A stretch of DNA of 61,923 nt from a virus, in the IMG/VR virus record IMGVR_UViG_3300028284_000458, positions 1 to 61,923 of that record; one strand, 5' to 3'. A program made the position numbers and the translations under genes. The notes under the pieces are model-generated. The model did not search any database. It saw nothing but the letters and a program-made list of their open reading frames with translations, and was not told the origin of the DNA. Below are positions 35,805 through 44,159 of this stretch, in pieces (position 1 is the stretch's first letter; each line of letters begins with the position of its first letter).

Positions 35805-35966
35805 ATGGGAAAATATACTACAATACAAATAAAGAAAGAGTTGTACTCCGAATTGAAAACTTATTGTTCTGATAATGGTTGTACTAAAAGTGGGTTAATT
35901 GAACAATTAATAAGACAAAAAATTGGCCAACCTAAGTTGACCAATATATTAAGGGTATCTGATTAA
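35805..35966 (+). CDS. Small ribbon-helix-helix DNA-binding protein (53 aa)
   Basis: A 53-codon gene from ATG 35805 to TAA 35964-35966, the only convincing plus-strand gene. The order KYTTIQIKKELYSEL (beta strand then helix A), turn SDNGCTKSG, then LIEQLIRQKIG (helix B) is the CopG/Arc-type ribbon-helix-helix fold, a dimeric repressor that reads DNA with its strand. Tandem octamer palindromes touch its start and are probably its own operator. It lies in the gap between the giant tail gene and the fused recombination nuclease, pointing toward the latter, so its transcript would run antisense to that gene's end. Confidence 0.75.
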   Translation: MGKYTTIQIKKELYSELKTYCSDNGCTKSGLIEQLIRQKIGQPKLTNILRVSD

Positions 35967-35979
35967 TTGCGTAATATAT

Positions 35980-38900
35980 TTAATATTTTACGTTAGAGAA
36001 TCCTTTTTCTTTTTTGATTGTCATCAAGTCATCTACTACATCTCTCATAGAATCTATGTGTGAGATAATCATTACGAAATCAAATTGAGTTTTAAGGTAT
36101 GTAAACAACATAAATAAAGATTGTAAGTTCTCACTATCCAAAGTACCAAATCCTTCATCTATCACGAGGAAATTAGGTCTAGGAAGGTTACATACATTTA
36201 TAAGTGCAACTCGAATTGCCAATCCACTAATGAATCTTTCCATTCCACTACACATTTCTAAACTCCATCTCTGGTCTCCATACACAAGGTAAGCATTAAT
36301 GTTCTTACCATCAATTTCCAATTGCATTCCGAAATCAACGATTTGACCTAATATATTGTTTACTTCTCCTTCAATCATCGGAAGTGATTTTTCAATCAAC
36401 TCATATGATACTCCATCCTTTCCAAGAGCATTTAAATAATAATCAAATAATTTAGATTGAGATTCTAACTCTTTAACTTCTGATACTCTATCTTCAATTG
36501 TTTCCTTTTGGTTCTGTAATGCTGATATTTTACCATTTAATGAAAGAATTTCTGAATTGGAGTTTCTAATCTGTTGTTTGATTTTTTCCCAATCACTTCT
36601 AACATCTACAATCTCATCTCGTATTTCTCTATTCTTGTTAATTTGAGTTTCATTCTTATAATACTCTTCAATAAGTTGCTCTTGTTGAGCCAATTGAGTA
36701 GAATTACGATATTCTTCGGTTTCCGTTGTTGATAACTTGTTAATAAGTCCTGATATTTCTCTATCAATTTTATCTTCTTTGGATTTTGCTTCTTGAAAAT
36801 TAGCCCATTCTTTTTCATATGGAACTAAAGAATCAATTGATAATGTTATTTCAAGGTGTTGTTGATTAAAGTCATGTAAGTAAGATTCACCATCTTTTAT
36901 GTTGGAATCTACCTTTGCCTTCTGTTCTCTAATTGTTTGAGAGTTCTCCATACAAACATCACACTCCTCATCATACTTGTGAGAATCTAAGTGTTCTTTC
37001 CTCTCGTACAAGGAATCTAATTTAATTTTAGTCTTTTCAATATCAGATTGTAAAGTTCGTTGACTTACCTTATTTTCCTTTAATTTAGTAATACCCTCTT
37101 CCAAATCCTCTTCATCGAACTTATCAAGAATTTCATCAAGAGTAATTTGTAACTCCTCCCTATGTGTAATTCTCTCTTGAATTGAATTTTTAGATTCCTT
37201 TAACTCATCTTGTTTATTAGAAAGTATCTTTCTTCTTTTTTCCAATTCTTCAATAGAAACACCACTATCTGCATTTAACTTAACAATTTTCTCATTTAAT
37301 TTGATTATTTCTTTGTTAAGTGATTCTTCTTTTGTCTTGGCAGAATCTTGCTGAATATCTAAAAGTTTGTATTCTGATTTCTTTTCTTTTAATTCAACTA
37401 CAATATCTGCTAATTTCTGAGTGAAATCATCTTGTTTAAATTTTCTAATTAATGAAGCATTATCTCTATTTTCATCACTTGCTTGTTGATATAGTTTATC
37501 AAAAATATCAACACCAATAAATTGTGATAGAACTTCTTTTCGTTCACTTTGAGATTTATCAATAAATAATGCATTGTTTCCTTGTAAAGAAAGTGTAGTT
37601 AAAACAAAATCTTCAAACTTACCTAAATATCTTTCTATCTCTTTATTTGTATCTTTTCGTTGTTCTCCGTTTAATGATTGGATAACCCCACCATCTTCTT
37701 TCCAAAAGTTTACATCCACCTTAACAGATGTTCCTTTCCTAACATATTTGGCAATACGTTCAATATAATAATCAACCCCATCTATCTCGAAGTTAAACTT
37801 ACAATAAAACTTATCCTTACGGTTGTTTAAGATGTTCTTAGAAACGTTTGTACGAGAAGTCTTATCATATATACAAAACGATAATGCATCGAACAGAGAG
37901 GATTTACCAGAGGCATTAGGAGCGAAGATACCAACGATACCACGAGCTCTATCAAATCTGATTAAATTATCTTCTCCATATGAAAACATATTAGAAAACT
38001 TAAAATCCTTTGGTGTCCATAGAATATTCTCTGCTATCTTAGAATCATCTATTAAACCATTCATTTGTTTATTTATATCTGTTATCTGATTTAATTCATC
38101 ATCCTCTAACAAATATCTTCTTTCTAAATAATCTCGTATTAATTGGTTCTGAAATGTTTCTTCTTTAACATTACCAACTATGTTTTTATTTAGTTTACTA
38201 TCCTGTTTAAGTTGACCCATTGTATCAGTTCGTGTAACTGTTACCTCTGCAACTTTAAATATTTTCTTTAATTCTGTAATACGAAGTTTCATTTCTGCTC
38301 CTCCTGTATTTGTAAATCGTAATCTTAATCTTGGATTCTTTGGAAGTTTAGTATTAACCTCATCATATACCCATTGTGGTATTTTTCCATCAACCACATC
38401 AACCGTTATAAAACCATAGTCATTATGAATATGATGTTCGGTAAATGTTCTTGTAGGAATATCCCATAATAGATATCCATGATTCTCTAACATCTCACCA
38501 TGATTCTGTTGAACCATAGAACCTGCATATGCAACATGCTCATACCCTTTACCAAATGTTTGTCTTTTGTGGATATCCCCCAACATAGCCATATCGAATC
38601 CATCAAACATTTCCACTTGGAAGGAATTTGAAGAAACAACATATCCAATATCTGTTTGTGCTTTGTTTACCGGTCCATGAAAAAGACAAATTGTATTTTC
38701 ACCTTCAACATCTTTTCCCTTTGGCCAATTCTCTTTCTCATCTAATATAGAATATACACAAAATGTAAGGTTATGAATGTTATACACTCCAGTATCTCTT
38801 AAATAATGAATACGTGGGTTATTTAGATTATCTACAATTGGAGTAAGTACATCTAATCTATAATTGTTATTTAAGTTACAATCATGATTACCCGTAATTA

Positions 38901-39138
38901 ATATTGTTTCTCGTAGTTTAGCACACTCTGTTAGAAACCATGATATTTCTTGAAGTAACTCAGGACTCATTTCTGTTTTAGCATGAGCAATATCACCGGC
39001 GAGATAGATAACCGAATCTTGGATATCATCTTCTATTACTTGTTTTAAGAATTTGTTGAATACCAATCTGTATTCTTTGTGCCTTTGTAGATTTCTAATG
39101 TGTAAATCTGCAAGGTGGTAGACCTTATTTATTATCAT
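35980..39138 (-). CDS. Fused Mre11-Rad50 (T4 gp47-gp46-like) recombination nuclease, single chain
   Basis: Residues 1-240 form an Mre11/SbcD metallophosphoesterase: HLADLH (Asp11, His13), AGDIAH (Asp49), TGNHD (Asn84, His85) and LGDIH. Residues about 400-1050 form a Rad50/SbcC ATPase: Walker A in GIFAPNASGKSS (403-414), two long coiled coils around a zinc hook CDVC (726-729), a signature-like MCSGMERF and a Walker B FLVIDEGFGTLD. In T4 these are separate genes (47 and 46); here they are one 1052-residue polypeptide. The complex processes DNA ends for recombination-dependent replication. Shares ATGA with the primase gene. Confidence 0.92.
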   Translation of the reverse strand: MIINKVYHLADLHIRNLQRHKEYRLVFNKFLKQVIEDDIQDSVIYLAGDIAHAKTEMSPELLQEISWFLTECAKLRETILITGNHDCNLNNNYRLDVLTPIVDNLNNPRIHYLRDTGVYNIHNLTFCVYSILDEKENWPKGKDVEGENTICLFHGPVNKAQTDIGYVVSSNSFQVEMFDGFDMAMLGDIHKRQTFGKGYEHVAYAGSMVQQNHGEMLENHGYLLWDIPTRTFTEHHIHNDYGFITVDVVDGKIPQWVYDEVNTKLPKNPRLRLRFTNTGGAEMKLRITELKKIFKVAEVTVTRTDTMGQLKQDSKLNKNIVGNVKEETFQNQLIRDYLERRYLLEDDELNQITDINKQMNGLIDDSKIAENILWTPKDFKFSNMFSYGEDNLIRFDRARGIVGIFAPNASGKSSLFDALSFCIYDKTSRTNVSKNILNNRKDKFYCKFNFEIDGVDYYIERIAKYVRKGTSVKVDVNFWKEDGGVIQSLNGEQRKDTNKEIERYLGKFEDFVLTTLSLQGNNALFIDKSQSERKEVLSQFIGVDIFDKLYQQASDENRDNASLIRKFKQDDFTQKLADIVVELKEKKSEYKLLDIQQDSAKTKEESLNKEIIKLNEKIVKLNADSGVSIEELEKRRKILSNKQDELKESKNSIQERITHREELQITLDEILDKFDEEDLEEGITKLKENKVSQRTLQSDIEKTKIKLDSLYERKEHLDSHKYDEECDVCMENSQTIREQKAKVDSNIKDGESYLHDFNQQHLEITLSIDSLVPYEKEWANFQEAKSKEDKIDREISGLINKLSTTETEEYRNSTQLAQQEQLIEEYYKNETQINKNREIRDEIVDVRSDWEKIKQQIRNSNSEILSLNGKISALQNQKETIEDRVSEVKELESQSKLFDYYLNALGKDGVSYELIEKSLPMIEGEVNNILGQIVDFGMQLEIDGKNINAYLVYGDQRWSLEMCSGMERFISGLAIRVALINVCNLPRPNFLVIDEGFGTLDSENLQSLFMLFTYLKTQFDFVMIISHIDSMRDVVDDLMTIKKEKGFSNVKY

Positions 39139-40076
39139 AAACCTTTTAATTTTTGTGATATAATATCACTAAATCCTGTTTGTTTGGATTCTTTTAATTT
39201 ACTATTGACTTCTGAGAATCCCATATCAGATGCATCTTTACCTGTTGGGATAATGTTTTTTGTTTTAATACCTTGATTGGTAAATTGCATTGTATAATGT
39301 AATGCCTGTCCTTGGGCATCTTCATCTAGAAATATATTTATAGATTTTACTCCTTTTTTATATATATTTTCATTTAGTTTTTTTGGTATAAACTTACCAA
39401 GTATAGGAATTGCATTACGTTTAACTGCCATCGCATCAAATACCCCTTCTACTAAGGTTATAGGCTCATCCCAATTGATTTGGTTTTCAAACATTATAAC
39501 ATTCTTAGAAACAGGTGGATTTTTATATTTAAATGATTCATCAGGAAATACCGAACGTGCAATAAAGTAATTAATCCTATTATCAGAATCATACGATGGT
39601 ATGATAATACGACCTGCATAGTGTCCCCCATCACAATAACCAATGTTATATCTTCTAATATCTTCTGTGGTAAGATTACGTTGTTTTGCGTATTCAACTA
39701 CCCTCTTAAATGTAGGATTAAATCCATCTGGTACTTTTAGTAGTGATTTAAATTCACTAGGTAACCTAAGTTCTACCTTTTCTTCTTCGGATTCTTTAGA
39801 GTAAACTACATAATCATCTCCATAGATTTCATATATTTTCTTTAACTTATGTGTATTTACATTAAGTCTTTTTAATAATCTTTGTATTCGTTTTCCTTTT
39901 GCATCACATACCCAACAATGCCATTGTTGTGTCTTTAAGTTAATTTGTAATTTTTTCTTATGATGATGACAAAATGGACAATGATGAGCTTGTTCATCGT
40001 TTTTCATAGATGTACCAATCCCCAAAGTATCATTTAATATATTAATAACCTCTTGTCTTTCGTGGTGTGAAAGCAT
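39135..40076 (-). CDS. DnaG-type primase (T4 gp61-like)
   Basis: A short primase of 313 residues that makes RNA primers for lagging-strand synthesis. The N-terminal zinc ribbon reads CPFC (33-36) ... CWVC (54-57), as in CHC2-type DnaG; the Toprim domain has VEGVFDA (metal-binding Glu) and FLDEDAQG (the DxD acidic motif). It is the right size for a T4 gp61-class primase without the helicase-binding domain of bacterial DnaG. It shares ATGA with the fused nuclease gene. A Bacteroidota-like promoter lies 20-60 bases upstream. Confidence 0.92.
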   Translation of the reverse strand: MLSHHERQEVINILNDTLGIGTSMKNDEQAHHCPFCHHHKKKLQINLKTQQWHCWVCDAKGKRIQRLLKRLNVNTHKLKKIYEIYGDDYVVYSKESEEEKVELRLPSEFKSLLKVPDGFNPTFKRVVEYAKQRNLTTEDIRRYNIGYCDGGHYAGRIIIPSYDSDNRINYFIARSVFPDESFKYKNPPVSKNVIMFENQINWDEPITLVEGVFDAMAVKRNAIPILGKFIPKKLNENIYKKGVKSINIFLDEDAQGQALHYTMQFTNQGIKTKNIIPTGKDASDMGFSEVNSKLKESKQTGFSDIISQKLKGL

Positions 40077-40096
40077 ATTTACACTTTTTATTAAAA

Positions 40097-40127
40097 CAAA
40101 TATACGAAATTAAATCCACATATCCAA
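40097..40127 (-). promoter_or_regulatory. Host-type early promoter for the primase unit
   Basis: On the minus strand TTG (40127-40125), 20 bases, then TATATTTG (40104-40097). This equals the Bacteroidota -33 TTG and -7 TAnnTTTG. A start about seven bases further on leaves a leader of only about 14 bases to the primase ATG at 40076. Confidence 0.6.
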
Positions 40128-40145
40128 GTCTTTTCTTGATTATTT

Positions 40146-40313
40146 TTACATCCAAACTGGCATATTATGATTATCACAAATCCATACGCTATCTTTACCC
40201 CATAAAGGAATTTGTTTATCTACACTTTTCTGTGCTACTGAATAATCATCAGTATCCGTTATATGGATGTATGTACCACTTTTAGGTGTTACTACTTTTA
40301 CTGTGTATCGCAT
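40146..40313 (-). CDS. Small protein, 55 aa, unknown function
   Basis: ATG 40311-40313 to TAA 40146-40148, 55 codons. The N-terminal half is predicted as beta strands (MRYTVKVVTPKSGTYIHI), followed by a helix and a C-terminal WICDNHNMPVWM with three Trp-rich residues. No family recognised. It is flanked by two copies of the same early promoter, one upstream and one downstream, which argues that it is its own small transcription unit or the start of the primase unit. An early-expressed, possibly host-directed protein is a reasonable guess without direct support. Confidence 0.5.
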   Translation of the reverse strand: MRYTVKVVTPKSGTYIHITDTDDYSVAQKSVDKQIPLWGKDSVWICDNHNMPVWM

Positions 40314-40341
40314 AATTTTACGTTTTAAGTTATTTACATAG

Positions 40342-40372
40342 TAAATATACGAAATTAATTTGATATATCCAA
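40342..40372 (-). promoter_or_regulatory. Host-type early promoter for the 55-residue gene
   Basis: On the minus strand TTG (40372-40370), 20 bases, then TATATTTA (40349-40342). It is nearly identical over 40 bases to the primase promoter. Its -33 element lies inside the last codons of the GIY-YIG gene. Confidence 0.55.
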
Positions 40373-40819
40373 GTCTTTTCTGAAAAACTTTCCTAATAGG
40401 TTATCGTTTAGTGATAATTCATCAGCTAATACATTATGTGAAAACTGTTCTTGTAACTCATAATAAGTTAAAGATTTCTTATTTGAACAAAATTTAAGTA
40501 TTTTTAATTCAAGTCTATCATTAGAAGTTGGATTCGGTCTTCCACCTTTATCAAACCAACCACTAACGGTTTTGTTTGAAGAACGATAATCTACCCAATT
40601 GGATTCTTTAGTAACCATTTCATAACGCTTCATTCTTTTATCAGTTAATGCAGCAGTTTCCTTTTTACCAAACTTTCTCTTACGAGTAGATTGTACTTGT
40701 TTTTTACCGATGTAATATTCACCAGTTAATCCATTTGTTATTTTGTATATAAACCCATGCGTACCTTCTGGCATATCATGTAGTTCATTTATTACTCTAC
40801 CTTGGTAAGTCCATGTCAT
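40355..40819 (-). CDS. GIY-YIG endonuclease-like protein (Seg-like)
   Basis: After MTWTYQGRVINELHDMP, a GFIYKITNGLTGEYYIG motif places the GIY-YIG signature (IYK...YIG) in residues about 20-40 of 154. LELKILKFCSNKKSLTYYELQ and the final third match a short family of phage proteins that accompany many T4-like genomes (Seg-like). The start at 40819 (MTWTY) overlaps the sulfotransferase gene by 23 bases; a start at 40840 would add seven residues. Such proteins are either homing endonucleases or phage-retained nucleases. No intron or homing site is visible next to it. Confidence 0.72.
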   Translation of the reverse strand: MTWTYQGRVINELHDMPEGTHGFIYKITNGLTGEYYIGKKQVQSTRKRKFGKKETAALTDKRMKRYEMVTKESNWVDYRSSNKTVSGWFDKGGRPNPTSNDRLELKILKFCSNKKSLTYYELQEQFSHNVLADELSLNDNLLGKFFRKDLDISN

Positions 40820-41375
40820 AGTTAAAAATTTTGAAATCATCTAGATACCTTTCTTTTACCCAATCAATCATCCACTCTTCTGTAAAGAAATTATTGTAAT
40901 ATTTTTCTTGATTTAAAGTAGGATGAGTATCGTAAATTGGATTACGGTTAAGATGCGGAATAGTTGAAGTACAATTTATTTTATTTAATATTTGTGTTAC
41001 ATCGTTCCCATAATTTTCATAATAGGCTACGTATGATATTTTTCTGTTTTTCGTCTTTCCTGCATTAATATAGTAACTTTGGGGAAGTATCCATTGATGG
41101 AATGGATTAGAATTTTTTAAAAACTCACCGAATGTATAGTTGTGTGTTTTTTTTCTAAGTTCATGGTTATATGCCGATGCAATTCGTGTGTATGGATTTC
41201 TTACAATTGTAAAAATGTAATAATCAGATACATCATCAACCCATCTAATAGAATCGTGACCTGTGATTTGATTCGTACCACCTATGTTTCGTATGATAGA
41301 AGATAATGATGTTCCACCAGTTTTAGGTATATGAATAAATGCCCATTTTTCAGAACTATTTATCAGTAAACTCAA
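40797..41375 (-). CDS. Carbohydrate sulfotransferase (HS2ST-like)
   Basis: A 192-residue protein with FIHIPKTGGTSL near the N-terminus, the 5'-phosphosulfate loop for PAPS, and TIVRNPYTRIASAYNHE, the 3'-phosphate-binding motif of carbohydrate O-sulfotransferases. The size matches the short bacterial and viral members. The start is TTG at 41375, since no ATG exists in frame; this is unusual for the window. It is found between replication and structural genes rather than in the glycan island, and may sulfate a virion-bound or host glycan. Confidence 0.8.
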   Translation of the reverse strand: MSLLINSSEKWAFIHIPKTGGTSLSSIIRNIGGTNQITGHDSIRWVDDVSDYYIFTIVRNPYTRIASAYNHELRKKTHNYTFGEFLKNSNPFHQWILPQSYYINAGKTKNRKISYVAYYENYGNDVTQILNKINCTSTIPHLNRNPIYDTHPTLNQEKYYNNFFTEEWMIDWVKERYLDDFKIFNYDMDLPR

Positions 41376-41384
41376 GTTGTTGGT

Positions 41385-41567
41385 TTATCGTTCTACTGAG
41401 TCAGAATATCTTGTTTGGTTTAATTTACCACCACGAGCCGTTGCTAACGCTTTATCGTCTTTATGTAGTTTATTAACCATATCAGCTGAAGTTGGAGTTT
41501 TATCCGCCTTCGAACCATTCAATTTTGCAAATTCTGATTTGCTGTACAAGTCTTGTATTGATGCCAT
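41385..41567 (-). CDS. Small Lys/Ala/Ser-rich protein, 60 aa
   Basis: No family recognised. The sequence is hydrophilic, with KSEFAKLNGSKADKTPTSADMVNKLHKDDKALATARGG, and probably largely disordered or helical. The candidate late-promoter motif lies 46 bases upstream at 41613-41622, which favours a real, late-expressed gene, perhaps a small virion protein. It is followed after nine bases by the sulfotransferase gene. Confidence 0.6.
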   Translation of the reverse strand: MASIQDLYSKSEFAKLNGSKADKTPTSADMVNKLHKDDKALATARGGKLNQTRYSDSVER

Positions 41568-41612
41568 AATATTATTTTTCTTTTTATTTTTAAGATATAT
41601 TAAAACCTTCCC

Positions 41613-41622
41613 ATATAAATAT
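41613..41622 (-). promoter_or_regulatory. Candidate late promoter motif
   Basis: ATATTTATAT on the minus strand in the gap before the 60-residue gene; here it is followed by GG rather than AC. Confidence 0.4.
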
Positions 41623-41656
41623 GGTGAATTAATAAAAACGTTTTTGTATTTAATTA

Positions 41657-42811
41657 TTAAGTATCTAGTCTAACTAAGAAATTGATATCATAATCAGGTA
41701 GATTCTTTATTGGTTGTGGTAACTTTGCTACTGCAATCATATCACCATCTTGATCATAAATACCAATGGTTGATATAAAAGGTGCTAAATATGAACCTGT
41801 TGGGTCGTATGATGCAGATGCATCGTAATCATCCCATGAGCCACTTATTGATGGATTATATGAACCACTAATATATTGGGATTTGTAGATATCATCAATT
41901 ACTGTTATTTTCTGTGATCCTGAAACTATTCCGGTATCTGGTGTTATTTCAGTTTCGTATGAACCACTAATTTCCATAGTTACTGCCGATGGAGATTGTG
42001 AAACGTTAAACTCCCCTGCTTTGGCTGAAAGTAATATTTCTAATTCACTAATAGTTTTAGTTGATTTAAAATCTAATGTATAACTACTCATTTGTGTTGC
42101 AGTATCGTTGAGTATAACCAATCCTTCGGAGTATATCACATTACCAAATCGTAATTGATCAATATCTTGTCCATCAAACTCTAGTGCAACTTCAAATTGA
42201 ATAGTACCCTCTTCAAAATCTATATTCATTACATAGATAGTATCAGTATCACTACCAAATGTCATCTTTACAAGTCCTGATTCCATATCCATTGCCGATA
42301 CACCAGGTGATGAAAATAATGTTCCTGTAAATATTTCTCCTTCCGAATCTACTATAGTAATTTCATTAGTTTCAAAATCAATATTTGTTAATACATATTT
42401 TGCATATCTAGAAGTTAGGTTTCCAAAACCATCATCTGTATAATCAGTTTCATTTGTTAAATCCTTTAAAATAATAGATTTTGGTTTTATACCTTCTCCA
42501 TATTTTTTCTGAGGTATTGTAATTACATATCCTGTTGTACCAATTACTCTTTCTTGGCGTTCACCAATATTTTCCATAACACCATGTAACAATAATGGAT
42601 TGGATATCTCATCATAGTATTTAGATTTTATAGATTTAAATAAAGGATATGTATATAATCCATTCTGTTGAATAGCGGTTTTTTTATCGAACGCTCCTTC
42701 AGTAGTGAATGAACCCGATATTATGGGATATTCATCACTCGAAACTGTCCAAGCTTTATTAACTTGAAATGCCCGTTTGGAAATACTTGATTTTGGTATT
42801 GTCTTTAACAT
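41657..42811 (-). CDS. Virion structural protein, 384 aa
   Basis: Unclassified structural protein with many Ser, Gly, Tyr and acidic residues, no enzyme motif. Its C-terminus (PFISTIGIYDQDGDMIAVAKLPQPI) has the same pattern as the end of the next protein upstream at 42902-44125 (FITTIGLMNDANEIIAVAKTSQPI), so the two share a domain that may dock to a common partner. A candidate late-promoter motif and a terminator lie just upstream, so it may be its own transcript. Tail or head identity cannot be decided. Confidence 0.75.
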   Translation of the reverse strand: MLKTIPKSSISKRAFQVNKAWTVSSDEYPIISGSFTTEGAFDKKTAIQQNGLYTYPLFKSIKSKYYDEISNPLLLHGVMENIGERQERVIGTTGYVITIPQKKYGEGIKPKSIILKDLTNETDYTDDGFGNLTSRYAKYVLTNIDFETNEITIVDSEGEIFTGTLFSSPGVSAMDMESGLVKMTFGSDTDTIYVMNIDFEEGTIQFEVALEFDGQDIDQLRFGNVIYSEGLVILNDTATQMSSYTLDFKSTKTISELEILLSAKAGEFNVSQSPSAVTMEISGSYETEITPDTGIVSGSQKITVIDDIYKSQYISGSYNPSISGSWDDYDASASYDPTGSYLAPFISTIGIYDQDGDMIAVAKLPQPIKNLPDYDINFLVRLDT

Positions 42812-42828
42812 ATGGTTTTAACTCCTCT

Positions 42829-42838
42829 ATATAAATAT
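42829..42838 (-). promoter_or_regulatory. Candidate late promoter motif with SD-like sequence downstream
   Basis: ATATTTATAT on the minus strand, followed by AGAGGAG, then the ATG at 42811. This is the only copy directly followed by a good Shine-Dalgarno. Confidence 0.45.
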
Positions 42839-42841
42839 ACT

Positions 42842-42872
42842 AAAACAAAAAACCTCACTTTGTGGGGTGAGG
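42842..42872 (-). terminator. Rho-independent terminator after the 407-residue gene
   Basis: The minus strand has a stem of GCCTCAC pairing with GTGAGG, with an eight-base loop, followed by TTTTTTGTTTT. It lies 30 bases beyond the stop of the gene at 42902-44125 and just before the candidate promoter at 42829. Confidence 0.8.
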
Positions 42873-42901
42873 CTTTTCTTTGATTAGGGGGTTACTAGTT
42901 T

Positions 42902-44125
42902 TTAGAAATCTAATTTAACTTTTATCAATACTTCTTTATCATATGATTTAGGAATCGGTTGTGATGTTTTAGCCACCGCAATTATTTCATTTGCATCATT
43001 CATCAATCCAATTGTTGTAATAAACGTTCTTGGGTCTTTTTCAAATGTTGGTTCAACAAATGAATTATCAGAACCAGTTACGAATGTAGGATTGTTTGAG
43101 AAGTTAAATTCTCTGTTTGTTGCTCTTACAAAGTAATGTGATGTAGAAACGTTTTCTGTTCTTCTTGCTTGGAAATCATTTCCACCTTTAATAGCGTTGT
43201 GTAATAAGAAGTGATTTTGTCCTTCATATGCAGTTCCTGCGTAAAGACCAGCTCCACTATTTGAACCACTATCTATTGATGTTCCAATTAAGGAATGTAC
43301 AGCAGATGGGTTAAGTAGTACTAATCCTTGGTCTGGATAAAATCTACCCAATCCAGCTCCATTTGAAGCAGTTATAGAGTTAATTGTTGCTTCGTTTTCA
43401 GTTCCTAAATTAAGTGAACCACTTGCTACATTAAATACTCTACCTGATTTTCCAACATCATCTGAAAATTTCTTACCACTATCATCAATTAAAGTGTGTG
43501 TTCCTGTAGAACCACTTAAAATTAGTGACCAGTTTCCTGCATCCATTTTCTCTTTGTAACGGGCACGAGCTACATTAAGTACATAGATATCATTTGTGTT
43601 TGTTTCAGCACCAAGACTATCTGTGAATGTGAAAAACTCTTCACCTGCATCTAGTAATATAGATTTATATTGTGCGTAAGTTGCTTTACTTGCTAACGTT
43701 GATGAATCGGAAGTTGTTAAATCAACCGAACCACTTGCGTATTTATGTCCATATGCAATCGCATATTGTACAGCTGCTCCTGCATCAGTTGCCGGATCCT
43801 TATCATATACATTAACATAGTAGTTTTTACTTGCCTCTGTTTGTGTAGATGATGTATGGAAAGATTCTAAACTTCCTGTATCTCCACTCCAAAGACCAGT
43901 TGTTACAACTTCTATCTTTCCGTTTACTTGATCAAATTCACCAAATCTTTTATAGATACCATTGGAGATAGAACCTCCAGTTGCACCTAATTTATCTCCA
44001 CCCGAAAGGTATTGATTGGTGATTTTCATTATTTGCTCAGAGGTCAAATTACCTTGATTAGCATCTAGATAGTTTGCTAATTCCTGTGATAAATTTGTTC
44101 CAGCTTGTCCGTTTATTTGTGCCAT
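42902..44125 (-). CDS. Virion structural protein, 407 aa
   Basis: Begins MAQINGQAGTNLSQELANYLDANQ and carries a conserved C-terminal FITTIGLMNDANEIIAVAKTSQPI that it shares with its downstream neighbour. Rich in Gly/Ser/Asn/Thr. No catalytic motif. In marine T4-like phages a protein of this size sits next to the baseplate/tail proteins, and I infer a virion structural role. A hairpin terminator follows its stop. Confidence 0.75.
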   Translation of the reverse strand: MAQINGQAGTNLSQELANYLDANQGNLTSEQIMKITNQYLSGGDKLGATGGSISNGIYKRFGEFDQVNGKIEVVTTGLWSGDTGSLESFHTSSTQTEASKNYYVNVYDKDPATDAGAAVQYAIAYGHKYASGSVDLTTSDSSTLASKATYAQYKSILLDAGEEFFTFTDSLGAETNTNDIYVLNVARARYKEKMDAGNWSLILSGSTGTHTLIDDSGKKFSDDVGKSGRVFNVASGSLNLGTENEATINSITASNGAGLGRFYPDQGLVLLNPSAVHSLIGTSIDSGSNSGAGLYAGTAYEGQNHFLLHNAIKGGNDFQARRTENVSTSHYFVRATNREFNFSNNPTFVTGSDNSFVEPTFEKDPRTFITTIGLMNDANEIIAVAKTSQPIPKSYDKEVLIKVKLDF

Positions 44126-44159
44126 GTTTCTTTTTTCTCTCTATTAGTTTATTTTACTA

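Noticed and set aside
40355-40819. Self-splicing intron around the GIY-YIG gene
   Set aside because: Neighbouring genes are intact at both ends with no split gene or intron boundaries.
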